A stretch of 64,000 nt of DNA from Adiantum capillus-veneris. Taxonomy: Eukaryota > Streptophyta > Polypodiopsida > Polypodiales > Pteridaceae. Numbering within the stretch: the stretch's first letter is position 1; each line of letters begins with the position of its first letter. Under the pieces are notes generated by a model. The model had not been told where the DNA came from and ran no database searches. It saw only the letters and a program-made list of their open reading frames with translations. Shown here in pieces: positions 33,553-42,803 of this stretch. The stretch lies in NCBI GenBank assembly GCA_014529385.2, contig CM043942.1, forward strand, positions 8,806,001 to 8,870,000, in the 5' to 3' direction. A program made the translations under genes and the position numbers.

Positions 33553-34610
33553 TGTTGAAAGGACGCCCTTTAAACAACATTTCCATAAAGATTCCTCAAA
33601 GATTCTATAAAGATTCCACATGAAGATGGTGATGAAATAATGAAGATGAAGATGGATGCTGCAACATAAGGATACGAGTTCATGGACGTCATCGAATATC
33701 CCGTTATTAATATTTTGAGCCATTACGGCCACTTTTGTAATGTTTACGGGAACCTCATATTTTAAATCGGCACTTGTATTTTGGCCACAGATGCTTGTAT
33801 AATAAGTAAAGCCAACTCAGTTTCTTGTAATTAAGCTCTGTAGAAGCAGAGGGACAATTCAGGTCATTTGGCCGTACATTAGGTTTGAAGGCTTAGTATA
33901 TAAGCTGAAACCTAAGGCTTTGTAAAAAAACACATTACGTTATCTCAATAATATACAGTCGTGGGTTCTGCAGCACATGGTAGTGAGCTTCACGCACACA
34001 CACCATCGCGCACACTAATCACAATGCAGATATGAGAGTAGGAGCGTGTTAGCGTCGAGGAGCTCTCCGCGTCGACGCAAGCAATGCAAGCCGAGGAACA
34101 CATCGCGAGCCTGCCTGCTACGAGCTATATTTGGTCGTAAGTACCTCAAACAACATCCGTTCTGAATGATCAAGTAGTCGTTAGAATCAGGGTGAGAAGC
34201 TCTTTGTGTTGATGTCTTTGTAGATCAGTTCCGGACACTTTGGAAATTACTGTTTTGAGTCTATCGCAATAGCGATTAGAGGTCTTACAGTTATGGTTTT
34301 CAGGGTTTAGGTGTTTGGCCATATAGGATATGTCCTTGTGAGTCTTGCCCTCCGATTTCAAGTCATTCCGATATGATTTGAGATTGTTTCGAGCTTGTAG
34401 TGTTTCGTAGGATGCGTTGTCTGTTTCTTTGATTTATGGTAGTGTTGTGGTAGGATTAGTGACTGTAAAGTGTTGTTCGTGTCTAGCTCAGGGTTGACAA
34501 CCCAGAGATTGCCTCCATGTCCTAGTCGGGTCAGCTACGTCCTTGGATTGACAGTTTGTTGGTCTGTGTTCTCGTTGTGCTCATCGTCCGTCACGACGTA
34601 CCCGCTAACA
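33553..34610 (+). repeat. 5' LTR of the 11.6-kb element
   Basis: 1,058 bp, TG...CA. A TATA-like GTATATAAG lies near 33897-33905, with CTCAATAATATACA some 45 bp downstream. Relative to the right LTR it lacks an 11-bp ATTAAGATTCC unit near 33583 and has an extra CCTAAGGCTTTGTA stretch near 33910. A truncated copy of the leader palindrome (GAGTCTATCGC...) lies at 34257-34272. Confidence 0.95.
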
Positions 34611-34611
34611 T

Positions 34612-34629
34612 TGGCGCCGTTTTCGGGGA
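34612..34629 (+). other. Primer-binding site, tRNA-Asp type
   Basis: TGGCGCCGTTTTCGGGGA, one base after the 5' LTR, matches 16 of 18 bases of the plant tRNA-Asp complement (TGGCGCCGTTGCCGGGGA). Confidence 0.85.
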
Positions 34630-37298
34630 CGAAGCGCCTAAACTAGCGTAGACCGCATCACTCGTGTTTGATAGTATGGCGTTTCTCTAGAGTTTTCTAG
34701 AGTGTTGTCACCATTTGCCTTCTTAGTGGGAAGTCAGAGAGCAGATCTTGTGACTGAGGGATAGCCAAGGAGCCTGCGTCTCGCCGAGGTGGTCCACCAT
34801 GAGGTTGAGTTATGGTTATATTATTTTCTTGTGTGTTTAGATTAGGTTTTATGGTTTGTGTGTTTGGTTGTGACTTATGGTTGTGAAGAACTTGAAAAAC
34901 AAAACACAAAGAAAAACGCAAAAGGTAAGCAGGAGGTTGTTTGCTTGCCAGAAAGCAAAAACAACCATTCAACCATCCAAAGTAGGACTTTAGGTAGTGT
35001 AGGACATCTGATGTTGATCTAGAGCAATTTTGACATGAAAAGGTGCTTGAAAACACAAAAGGCGGAATTGTGCTGATTATGGTAAAAGTGCTCTAAAATG
35101 GTCATTTGAAAGCCGATTTGAGTGCTTATTTTTGCATTGGAGACCTTCAGATAGGGGGAAAACACGGATTTGGTCCAATCCAAAAAAAAAAACTCTAAGA
35201 AACCCAAAAATCAAAATTCTGAAACCAAAACTGCAATTTTCAAAAAAAAAGGTTTGACCTCAAGACCTTGTTTTGCATATGCTCTAGAGCTTGTATGTGA
35301 AATTTCAAAGCATTTGCATCAGTGCTTGTGCATCTAAGTGGGAATTTGCTTTTTCTGAGTGTAAGGAAGTGAACTCTGAAATGCTTGAATCCAAAGGAAA
35401 AGAAGTCCAAATTGAATGAAACTTTGGGGATAGGCTTCTAAGGGCATTGGGAACCAAACTGTCCAAAAACAAAAAACAAAATCACTTCCCAGTGGCTCTC
35501 TGCTCAGTCTATCGTGATAGAATTTAGAGATAGACTCACAAACATGCAAAACCCCTCATACTACAGGTAAAACACATCAATACAAGGCTGCTCCCAAAAA
35601 TTGAGCGTACTTGGACACCTGCTTGACCACCAAACCTCAAGTCTGGTGTTTAGAGTCAGACTTTAGAGACAAATTGGGTAAAGGGACTTGACCAAATTTC
35701 CAAACCTTATGAAACTTGGTATACATGATCTACAGAGGGTAGGGAACACATCTGTGAAGAGAAAATTTGAAAAAAATGTCATTCTAGCATACTTGGTGAG
35801 TCTATCGCGATAGACTAAGAACCCAGTGATAGAAACCAAATTATTCAAAAACCTCTGGGCATAGCTTGGAAAGGTGCTATCAAGGACACATAAAATTTTT
35901 GAAGTCATTTGGACATCAAAAAGTGGGTCTAAGACCATTTGAGACGATTCAACTTGTAGAAAACACCAGATCTGGTCTAACTGACAAAGTAAAAGTCCAA
36001 ACCACTTGAAAATTGGTAGGAGGACTAAGGAGAGGTGTTGGAACACAGTGGTATAGTAAAAGTTCAAGTTTGACCTATAAAAGGGGTACTTGCTGAGTCT
36101 ATCGCGATAGACTCAAAGCAGGGCCAAAGAAATTGAAATTTTCAAAACCCTTTGGAGCATAGCTTGTTTAGCCTCTCAGGAGGTTACACACAAAATTTGG
36201 TGGATTTTGGACATTGGGAAGTCATCCTAAGTCTATTTTCTAGTGATCAGATAGACTCAGAATTCTAGAGTTGGAGTTAGAGACCTACGAAAAAGTCCAA
36301 AACAAGTGGAAATTGGTGAGCAAGGTGTACAGAGCATAGGGAACACAGTGGTAAAGAGAAATCTGGAAAATTTTCAAAACTGAAGAATCTGCTGAGTCTA
36401 TCGTGATAGACTGAGGCTTTCTCACAGAAATTAAAATTTTTGAAAACTGACCTTAGGGCCTTGTTCTACATGTTGTTGTGAGCCTAAGGGTAAAATTTGA
36501 GTAAATTTGGAGCATTGGAAGTGCATCTAAGTGGACTACTTCATAAGATCGGAAAAGAGACTGTTGTTTGATGCAAGTTACAAAGGAAAAGTATTCCAAA
36601 TTATTTGAAACTTGGTGAGTAGTATCTCAAGGGAAGGGGGAACTCAAATCTGTGAAAACAGTTGAAAAACTGTATCCCAATAACACTCTGGTGAGTCTAT
36701 CGCCATAGACTCAAAAATTCACTGTAGAAAAATCAAAATTCAAATTTGACTTCATATTTGGGTTCAAAAGGCCCATTATACCCTGTACACAAAGTTTGAG
36801 TGCATTTGGACATCTGCAAGGGGCACTTGGTGAGACTATCGCGATTGACAAGTCAGGAAAAAATTTTGAGAAAATCTTTTGAAACCAAGTATACCACTGG
36901 GTTTATCATTGCCTAAGGAGTGCACACACCAATTTTGGGCTCAAACTGACCACTTGCAAAAACATCAGATAGAGCAACTTTCCAAATTACATCTCACTGT
37001 TTTGGTCATAACTTTCACATACGAACTCCGATTCCAAAACTTTTTTTATCAAAACGTAGCTTGAGAGAAGCACTACAGATCTTAGAGTAAATTGACTAAA
37101 ATGTCAGTTTTGAAAAAAACGTTGTTTAAGGCCTCAAAATGCATACGGAAGTCAGGGGTGTCTAAAACCGACAATTTGAGAGAATTGTGAGAACGCTCAT
37201 GATTTTGGATATAGTTGTGGATTTTCCCTGACCAAAACACTTGAACACACTGAGAGGGGTATTACTACAACAATCTAGAGCTATTAAGCCTAGAAGTC
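34630..37298 (+). mobile_element. 2.7-kb untranslated leader
   Basis: No ORF above about 130 codons makes sense here and none resembles a protein. The region is A-rich and, from about 35330, built of degenerate tandem units carrying palindromes. It lies between primer site and gag, the place of the packaging and dimerisation signals in retroelement RNA. Confidence 0.8.
35505..36849 (+). repeat. ~297-bp tandem repeat with palindrome GAGTCTATCGCGATAGACTC
   Basis: Palindromes start at about 35505 (CAGTCTATCGTGATAG), 35798 (18-bp perfect core), 36095 (20-bp perfect), 36394 (one centre change), 36693 (one centre change) and 36832 (GAGACTATCGCGATTGAC). A degraded copy is at about 36231-36256. Spacings are 293, 297, 299 and 299 bp, then 139 bp, so the unit may be a dimer of ~150 bp. 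Between palindromes, phrases such as AAACTTGGT, GGGAACACA and CATTTGGACATC recur. Confidence 0.92.
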
Positions 37299-38144
37299 AT
37301 GTCTACATCAAACTCAGACTCAGCTTATACAAGCACATGGATAGTAGGGATAGATGAGCACCCGCCCAGAATAGATCTTCCAAACCTACAGTACATAAAG
37401 ACCAATTTTGTGGAGAGAGTTTGGACATATAACTATAAAAGTGAAGGACTATATAGGTATATTAATGGAAATCAATTCAACCTTTACAGTTGCTTAGAGC
37501 CTTACCCAGATGAGCTGACAGAATACAAGCTCTTATATGTCTATACATATGAGGTCGACCGACAATGGACATCTTTATTTGTTGACAAGTATGGACGAGA
37601 ATATAGAGCTGTAGAAAGCACAAATCCGCGAACCAAATTAGAGATGAGTGGATATTTGGTCATTGAAGGACCTCAGATACATCCACCAAACACGGGATCC
37701 TCTAAGAGAATTCCAAAGAGGGGACCACCACCTGGATTTCCTCCTAGAGCCATAACGAGAGATGAAACGATACCAGAGAGGAGTATGGTTCCATACTTTG
37801 CACCCCAAAGTATAAGACCATCTCAGCTAAGAAAATGGGTAAATAGAAAGTACAATAGGAGACCCACACGCCCATGTCTCGGCTTTCAAGCAGGTCCTAC
37901 CCAAGAGTTACCCACGCTAGAACGTCAGATCCTATGCTTCATCAGAGGGATTAGGAATGAGAATCTCCAAAAGGACCTACACATGAAAAGATACCAAACC
38001 TTAGAAGAGGTGACCAAAGCGGCAGTTGACCTAGTTGACAATTGCGAATTCTATGAAGAGGGTCAGAAGAAGATGAATGGTGCGAGTGAGGAAAAGAAAA
38101 CCGCTGATCTTGAGGATCAAAGAGGGAATCTAGGACAAAACTAA
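37299..38144 (+). CDS. Polyprotein segment 1: Gag-like (11.6-kb element)
   Basis: 281 codons from ATG 37299 to TAA 38142-38144. The N-terminal half is unrecognised, aromatic and charged. The C-terminus (ERQILCFIRGIRNENLQKDL followed by YQTLEEVTKAAVDLVDN) resembles the end of the Retrotrans_gag domain. The middle of a normal gag domain seems to be missing around residue 205 (FQAGPTQELPTLERQ). The frame continues unchanged after the stop into segment 2 (next in-frame Met at 38178), so this is the first third of one long frame. Role by inference: capsid. Confidence 0.75.
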   Translation: MSTSNSDSAYTSTWIVGIDEHPPRIDLPNLQYIKTNFVERVWTYNYKSEGLYRYINGNQFNLYSCLEPYPDELTEYKLLYVYTYEVDRQWTSLFVDKYGREYRAVESTNPRTKLEMSGYLVIEGPQIHPPNTGSSKRIPKRGPPPGFPPRAITRDETIPERSMVPYFAPQSIRPSQLRKWVNRKYNRRPTRPCLGFQAGPTQELPTLERQILCFIRGIRNENLQKDLHMKRYQTLEEVTKAAVDLVDNCEFYEEGQKKMNGASEEKKTADLEDQRGNLGQN

Positions 38145-38174
38145 GTAAATGTTGAGGAGCAAATCATAGAGAAT

Positions 38175-39362
38175 GTGATGCAACGCATCAACCACTTTGA
38201 CAGAGTACCAGCCTATAGAGTTCCTCAACGACAAAGGTGCATGATATGTGGAGGGGACCATCCAACGCAACATTGTCCTGACTATAGACCTAAGACTCCA
38301 CTAGAGTTTGAGCATGTTATGTCTCAACCTCCTAGATATCATCCAGTAGCAGAACAAGTGTTCTTAAGTGAAAGACCCATAGCTGCTCGAAATGCATATG
38401 AGAGTCATGAGATTCAAATAGAAAGATATGTGGTAGATCAGAGGCCACTTCAAGGTCAATATCAAGTATTGCCACAACAACCAATACGTCCATGTGACAT
38501 ATGTGGTAGTAGTGATCACTTGATTAAGGATTGTCCACACCATGATATCATGATAAATGTATATTGTAATGAGTGTGCAGTCACACATATGATTTTGGCT
38601 TGTCCTAAGAATCCAAGAAAGAAAGGTAAAATGCAACCACATGTTACCTTTCCTTCAACCAGCAAATCAGAGAAAGAACGAGCCGCAACAAAAGGAGAGA
38701 CGACAACAACAACAGAGCAAGAAACAATTGCAAAAGAACAGGTGCTTAAACAACAAGAAGATGAAAGTAAGCAAGTTGCTCCAGTAAACGTTGTCACAAG
38801 AGCACAAGCAAAAGTGCAAGAGCAGAAGCCTACAGATGGAGAGACTAGTAAGAGTTCCAAAAGCCGTAGAAACTCTAGACGAGCAAGAAGGACTAGAATG
38901 AAAGCGAGACTAGAAAGGGAGAAAGGAGAAGAAAAGGTTGTTACAGCTGAGTTGGAAACAACTCAAGAGAAACAGACACAACAAAGGGAAGTTGAAACCC
39001 TTAAACCAGCTGAAGCACCCAAGAGTGCTAGTTCAGGAGGATCTGTCCTAGTGGACAAAGTGAATGAGCCTTTAGACGTGATTTTACAGGAATGTGAGGC
39101 TAGATTGAAAAATAGACAGACCTTAGAACAAAGATGGATGACTTATCCTTATCCTGAACTAGAGAAGCAGAGGCTATCAATGTGTAAGCAGCTCATTGAA
39201 ACTGCTCAAGCATTGCTAGAACCACCTCCACCAGAAGTGAAGGATAGGATAGTCACCCCAGTGCACAAAGACGAGAGCATTAAAGTAGACGAATTGCCTA
39301 GAGAAGAAGTGGATCATAGGGAAGAATCACTGCCAAGGTTGCAAGACTCGAGGGTAGTCTAA
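38175..39362 (+). CDS. Polyprotein segment 2: triple zinc-knuckle, basic linker
   Basis: In frame with segment 1 and ending at TAA 39360-39362, 18 nt before the ATG of segment 3. Three CCHC-like knuckles lie in the first 150 residues: CMICGGDHPTQHC, CDICGSSDHLIKDC (canonical CX2CX4HX4C) and CNECAVTHMILAC (spacing CX2CX3HX4C). A lysine/arginine/glutamate-rich linker follows (residues about 155-300). Such knuckles bind the element's own RNA. No enzymatic motif is visible. Confidence 0.8.
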   Translation: MMQRINHFDRVPAYRVPQRQRCMICGGDHPTQHCPDYRPKTPLEFEHVMSQPPRYHPVAEQVFLSERPIAARNAYESHEIQIERYVVDQRPLQGQYQVLPQQPIRPCDICGSSDHLIKDCPHHDIMINVYCNECAVTHMILACPKNPRKKGKMQPHVTFPSTSKSEKERAATKGETTTTTEQETIAKEQVLKQQEDESKQVAPVNVVTRAQAKVQEQKPTDGETSKSSKSRRNSRRARRTRMKARLEREKGEEKVVTAELETTQEKQTQQREVETLKPAEAPKSASSGGSVLVDKVNEPLDVILQECEARLKNRQTLEQRWMTYPYPELEKQRLSMCKQLIETAQALLEPPPPEVKDRIVTPVHKDESIKVDELPREEVDHREESLPRLQDSRVV

Positions 39363-39380
39363 AATACAACAGATGAATCA

Positions 39381-42300
39381 ATGAGGGATTTTCCACCCTA
39401 TGTTCCTATAGTTGAGGAGCAGTGGCCAGAGGAGTTATGGAAGGCTGTCCGAGATGCCCAAAAAAGAGAAGAGGATGTTGGACCAGCACCATTTCCTGAA
39501 ATCACATTAGATAGACCACAAATGAGTGTTGATGCGAGGTCATATTATGGTGATGTAGGATCGATAGCCTCCGAAGACAGTAGACCTGCATCGTTAAGAA
39601 CTTTGCCACAGTACATGGGAGATTTTGAGACAAAGTCTGAGATTGTGAGAGTTCCATCACAAAGGCTAGGAGGGACAAAAGAATTGGACACAAAAATTTT
39701 GACTGACTTGCTATCCACGCCAGTGAAGTGCACAATTACATTGGCAGAACTTTTGAAAATCAGGCCAAGTATGTGGACGGATATAGGAAAATGCTTGGAA
39801 AAAATTGGGATCAAAAGCCCGTTAAGGTTCCTGGAAAAAGAGCTAGATGAGATCGAGAAGCCTAGATCAAATGTAAGACCGGTACCTTTGAACAAAGTAG
39901 GAGAGTACTATGAAGGAGAAGATGGTAATGCCACTTTGCCTGTCGAGTACAATGGGATTGAAACGAAAGCTATACTTGACAGCGGAGCAGGAATTGCCAT
40001 AGCAACAAAACGAATATGGGAGACATGGGGTAGGCCCGCCTTTAAAACAACCAGAATAAAATTACAGTTAGTTGATGGGCATGTGGAAAGACCCATGGGA
40101 TTGCTAGAAACCATAGTGGTGTCTTCTTGTGGTATAGAGTATGCGCATACTTTTTCCATAGTTGACTTTGGCAAGAAAAATAACTATGAAATCATCCTTG
40201 GAAGACCATTCATGAGGCAACTCAAGATGGTACAAGATTGGGGTTATGATTATCTATACTTGAGACGTGCTGAAACCACAACACGTGTAAATATGAGAAA
40301 TCATAGTTACCAAGATGTAACTAGAACGCCCGTGGAAGATTTTGATTCTGCAACACAAAGTGGATCAACAGACCATCCGTGGATGGGCAAAAAGAAAGAA
40401 ATCTGGATGTGCGGAGCATCGGAGTGTAGTGACTTTGGGAGAAATGAGAATGCCTTAGAGAGGGTCTTAGAAGATGATGCTTACATAAGAGAACCTTTTC
40501 CGGAAGAGGCGTTAGAACCGCTAGAGTGGACTCAGATATTGGCTACTTTGGATGTCTGTGTTAATGAGAACACACCAACAAAATTTTGCGATGAGAATGG
40601 GTACGACATAGTCCCCTACTACATGCTAAGGGTTATGTGTGAGATAGATGAAGAATCTGAGTATGAGTTCGAAATAGGGTTATCAGCTATGGGGATAGCA
40701 CAAAACCAGATACCTAGCCCGAATACTGGTCATGTAGAAATAGATGCTCTTTGTGATCAGTGTGCGATAACACACTTCATTACAAACTGTCCAACTCGAA
40801 TGCATAGTACAAAGGAGGAGCCGCAAGTCAACGAAGAAAAGCTGCAAGAAGAAGGGCTAAGACCCAAAGAAGATGCTTCAGGTCCAGCGCCTACAAACGA
40901 GCAATATGAAGACTTGGAATCAATCAAAGAAGAGGTGCAGCAAGTGACAGGAAGTTCAGACACTATTGGTGACATTTCAACAGCTGAAGTCGAGGAAGAA
41001 GAGCCTATGACTCTACAGGAACCAAATGTTGATTTTGTCTCTCCAAAAGACATATCAGAGGAAATGGTGGTCAAGCAGGAGGTAGAACACACAGATGAAC
41101 TCACAAGTGTGAACAATGAAGAAGAAGACGACAAGGAGTCCAGGCCAAAGATTGCTCAAGTCACTCAAGAGAACACAGGCAATCTAGTACCAAAGAAGAT
41201 CAACTTTTTGCTAAGTGCACAAGACGGAGTCAAGATGAATTTTATGGCAGAAATTGATACAAATTCCACGACTAATGTCATGTCATATGGCATGTGGTTA
41301 CTTCTAGGTAAGCCAAAGCTTTATGATATTCACATAAAGGTAAATCTCTCACCTGAAGTAGATGTTATAAGTATGGGGATTGCAGAAGCTACTCTCCAAC
41401 TACACTCACAGAATGTCAAAGAAAAATTCTTGGTGGTAGATTCTCGAAAAATGGGAACACACTTGATTTTGTCCAAGCCATGGGCACAAGTCTTTGAAGA
41501 CGAGCCTGAATCTTCAACAATGGTCATCACGACAAGCTATCAAGTGGCAACAGAGGTCAAGCCTACAACAGTTCAAAGATTCTTGGCTATTGAAAAAGGC
41601 AAAGCTAAAGTAAGCCCACAGTCTCTAGCCCAGCCAATGCAAATGCAAGACAAAGCCTCTACATCAAAAGCCAAACCATCAACAAAACAATGGAAACCCA
41701 AGCAAAAAGTCTATCAACCGAAGTTTCCATCGCCCGAAAGTCTCCAAAGGAAGTCAAAACAGGTCAACCAAGTGCTAGTATCCAAGGCACAAATTAAAGT
41801 TAATGATCCAATTTGGATACAATCACAGGAACAACCTCAACAAGCACAGGTAACAGGATGGATCACATCAAGCGAGTCAATTATTGCACAAGGCTACAAG
41901 AAAGGCAATTCAGATGTTTGGGTCAAAAAGCCCAAGATAACAGCCTGGCAATATCCATCCCATGCCAACCACTCAGTCAGGAATCAACAAAGCCGTCAAC
42001 GTCAATCACATAACTCAACCAAGAGAAAGGACAGGTACAAAAAGCAAAAGAGAAGGTCTTCCACTGGACAAACCATACGACAAGTCTGGGTAATGAAATC
42101 AGAATTCTACCAGACTACCCAACAAAGTCAAGTAAAGATCACCTCCAAGCAAGTCCAAAGATTCATTCCAGTCGAGTTACTTGAAGCACAAGGATTCTAT
42201 GAGGGTAACTTTCAAATCTGGTTACCTAAGGTAGTAGCTTATCAAGGAATCACCAAGGAAAAGCAAGAAACATCAAGAAATCAAGAGCACCCACCCGCTA

Positions 42301-42803
42301 CACCTAAGAGTACTACAACCTATAGATGGATCCCTCGTCAATTACTACAAGAGCAAGGCTTTTACAAAAGTAACAGCAATATTTGGAAGTTAAAGACAAG
42401 GTACCATCAAGTCAAAGAAGAAACAAGGCAAGTGGCAAAGGAGATCACACCAGGCCCAAGAACAATGTGGGTTCCAAAATCCACGATTGAGGCTCAACAA
42501 CAAGAAAGATACACAACTCATTTACAGCCTCTTAACAACAAAAAGAAAGCAACGGTAAATGCGGAGGTCACAATTTTGAAGAACACTATCTGGAAGAAGA
42601 AGACTTCATCAACCATTGCTTCAACATCAATACCTGTCTCATCAAGCGACCACAATTTGCTACCAAGAAATGAAGAGCAGATATATGCCAATGTATTGGA
42701 CAACATGGCATCTCAAACAGAAACTAACGAGAAAGGCCTAAACATCAAAAGCATATGGAATTGGATTTCAGGCCGCGATCAGGTAAGTCCAAGTCGCCAT
42801 TAA
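39381..42803 (+). CDS. Polyprotein segment 3: tandem protease domains and W/QGFY repeats
   Basis: 1,140 codons. Domain 1 (about 180-305) is a retropepsin-like protease: ILDSGAGIAIATK with D200 and NYEIILGRPFMRQL. A fourth knuckle, CDQCAITHFITNC, starts at C458. Residues 480-600 are acidic linker. Domain 2 (about 605-730) repeats the protease layout with EIDTNSTTNVMS (D626, D-T-N instead of D-S-G) and HLILSKPWAQVF, so it is probably inactive. The last 330 residues carry the repeats WITSSESIIAQGYKKGN (827), RFIPVELLEAQGFYEGN (927) and RWIPRQLLQEQGFYKSN (982), each followed by an I/V-W. The frame then ends, where RT would be expected. The homologue is the decayed element at 3926-7190. Confidence 0.85.
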   Translation: MRDFPPYVPIVEEQWPEELWKAVRDAQKREEDVGPAPFPEITLDRPQMSVDARSYYGDVGSIASEDSRPASLRTLPQYMGDFETKSEIVRVPSQRLGGTKELDTKILTDLLSTPVKCTITLAELLKIRPSMWTDIGKCLEKIGIKSPLRFLEKELDEIEKPRSNVRPVPLNKVGEYYEGEDGNATLPVEYNGIETKAILDSGAGIAIATKRIWETWGRPAFKTTRIKLQLVDGHVERPMGLLETIVVSSCGIEYAHTFSIVDFGKKNNYEIILGRPFMRQLKMVQDWGYDYLYLRRAETTTRVNMRNHSYQDVTRTPVEDFDSATQSGSTDHPWMGKKKEIWMCGASECSDFGRNENALERVLEDDAYIREPFPEEALEPLEWTQILATLDVCVNENTPTKFCDENGYDIVPYYMLRVMCEIDEESEYEFEIGLSAMGIAQNQIPSPNTGHVEIDALCDQCAITHFITNCPTRMHSTKEEPQVNEEKLQEEGLRPKEDASGPAPTNEQYEDLESIKEEVQQVTGSSDTIGDISTAEVEEEEPMTLQEPNVDFVSPKDISEEMVVKQEVEHTDELTSVNNEEEDDKESRPKIAQVTQENTGNLVPKKINFLLSAQDGVKMNFMAEIDTNSTTNVMSYGMWLLLGKPKLYDIHIKVNLSPEVDVISMGIAEATLQLHSQNVKEKFLVVDSRKMGTHLILSKPWAQVFEDEPESSTMVITTSYQVATEVKPTTVQRFLAIEKGKAKVSPQSLAQPMQMQDKASTSKAKPSTKQWKPKQKVYQPKFPSPESLQRKSKQVNQVLVSKAQIKVNDPIWIQSQEQPQQAQVTGWITSSESIIAQGYKKGNSDVWVKKPKITAWQYPSHANHSVRNQQSRQRQSHNSTKRKDRYKKQKRRSSTGQTIRQVWVMKSEFYQTTQQSQVKITSKQVQRFIPVELLEAQGFYEGNFQIWLPKVVAYQGITKEKQETSRNQEHPPATPKSTTTYRWIPRQLLQEQGFYKSNSNIWKLKTRYHQVKEETRQVAKEITPGPRTMWVPKSTIEAQQQERYTTHLQPLNNKKKATVNAEVTILKNTIWKKKTSSTIASTSIPVSSSDHNLLPRNEEQIYANVLDNMASQTETNEKGLNIKSIWNWISGRDQVSPSRH

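Noticed and set aside
33553-34610. The repeated 1.05-kb blocks at 33.5 and 44.1 kb as an assembly or segmental duplication
   Set aside because: TG...CA ends, primer site, polypurine tract and AAGAG duplications show they are LTRs of one element.
35505-36849. CRISPR-like or satellite DNA array
   Set aside because: The unit is about 297 bp, degenerate, and bounded by the LTR element's primer site and gag; it is part of one element.
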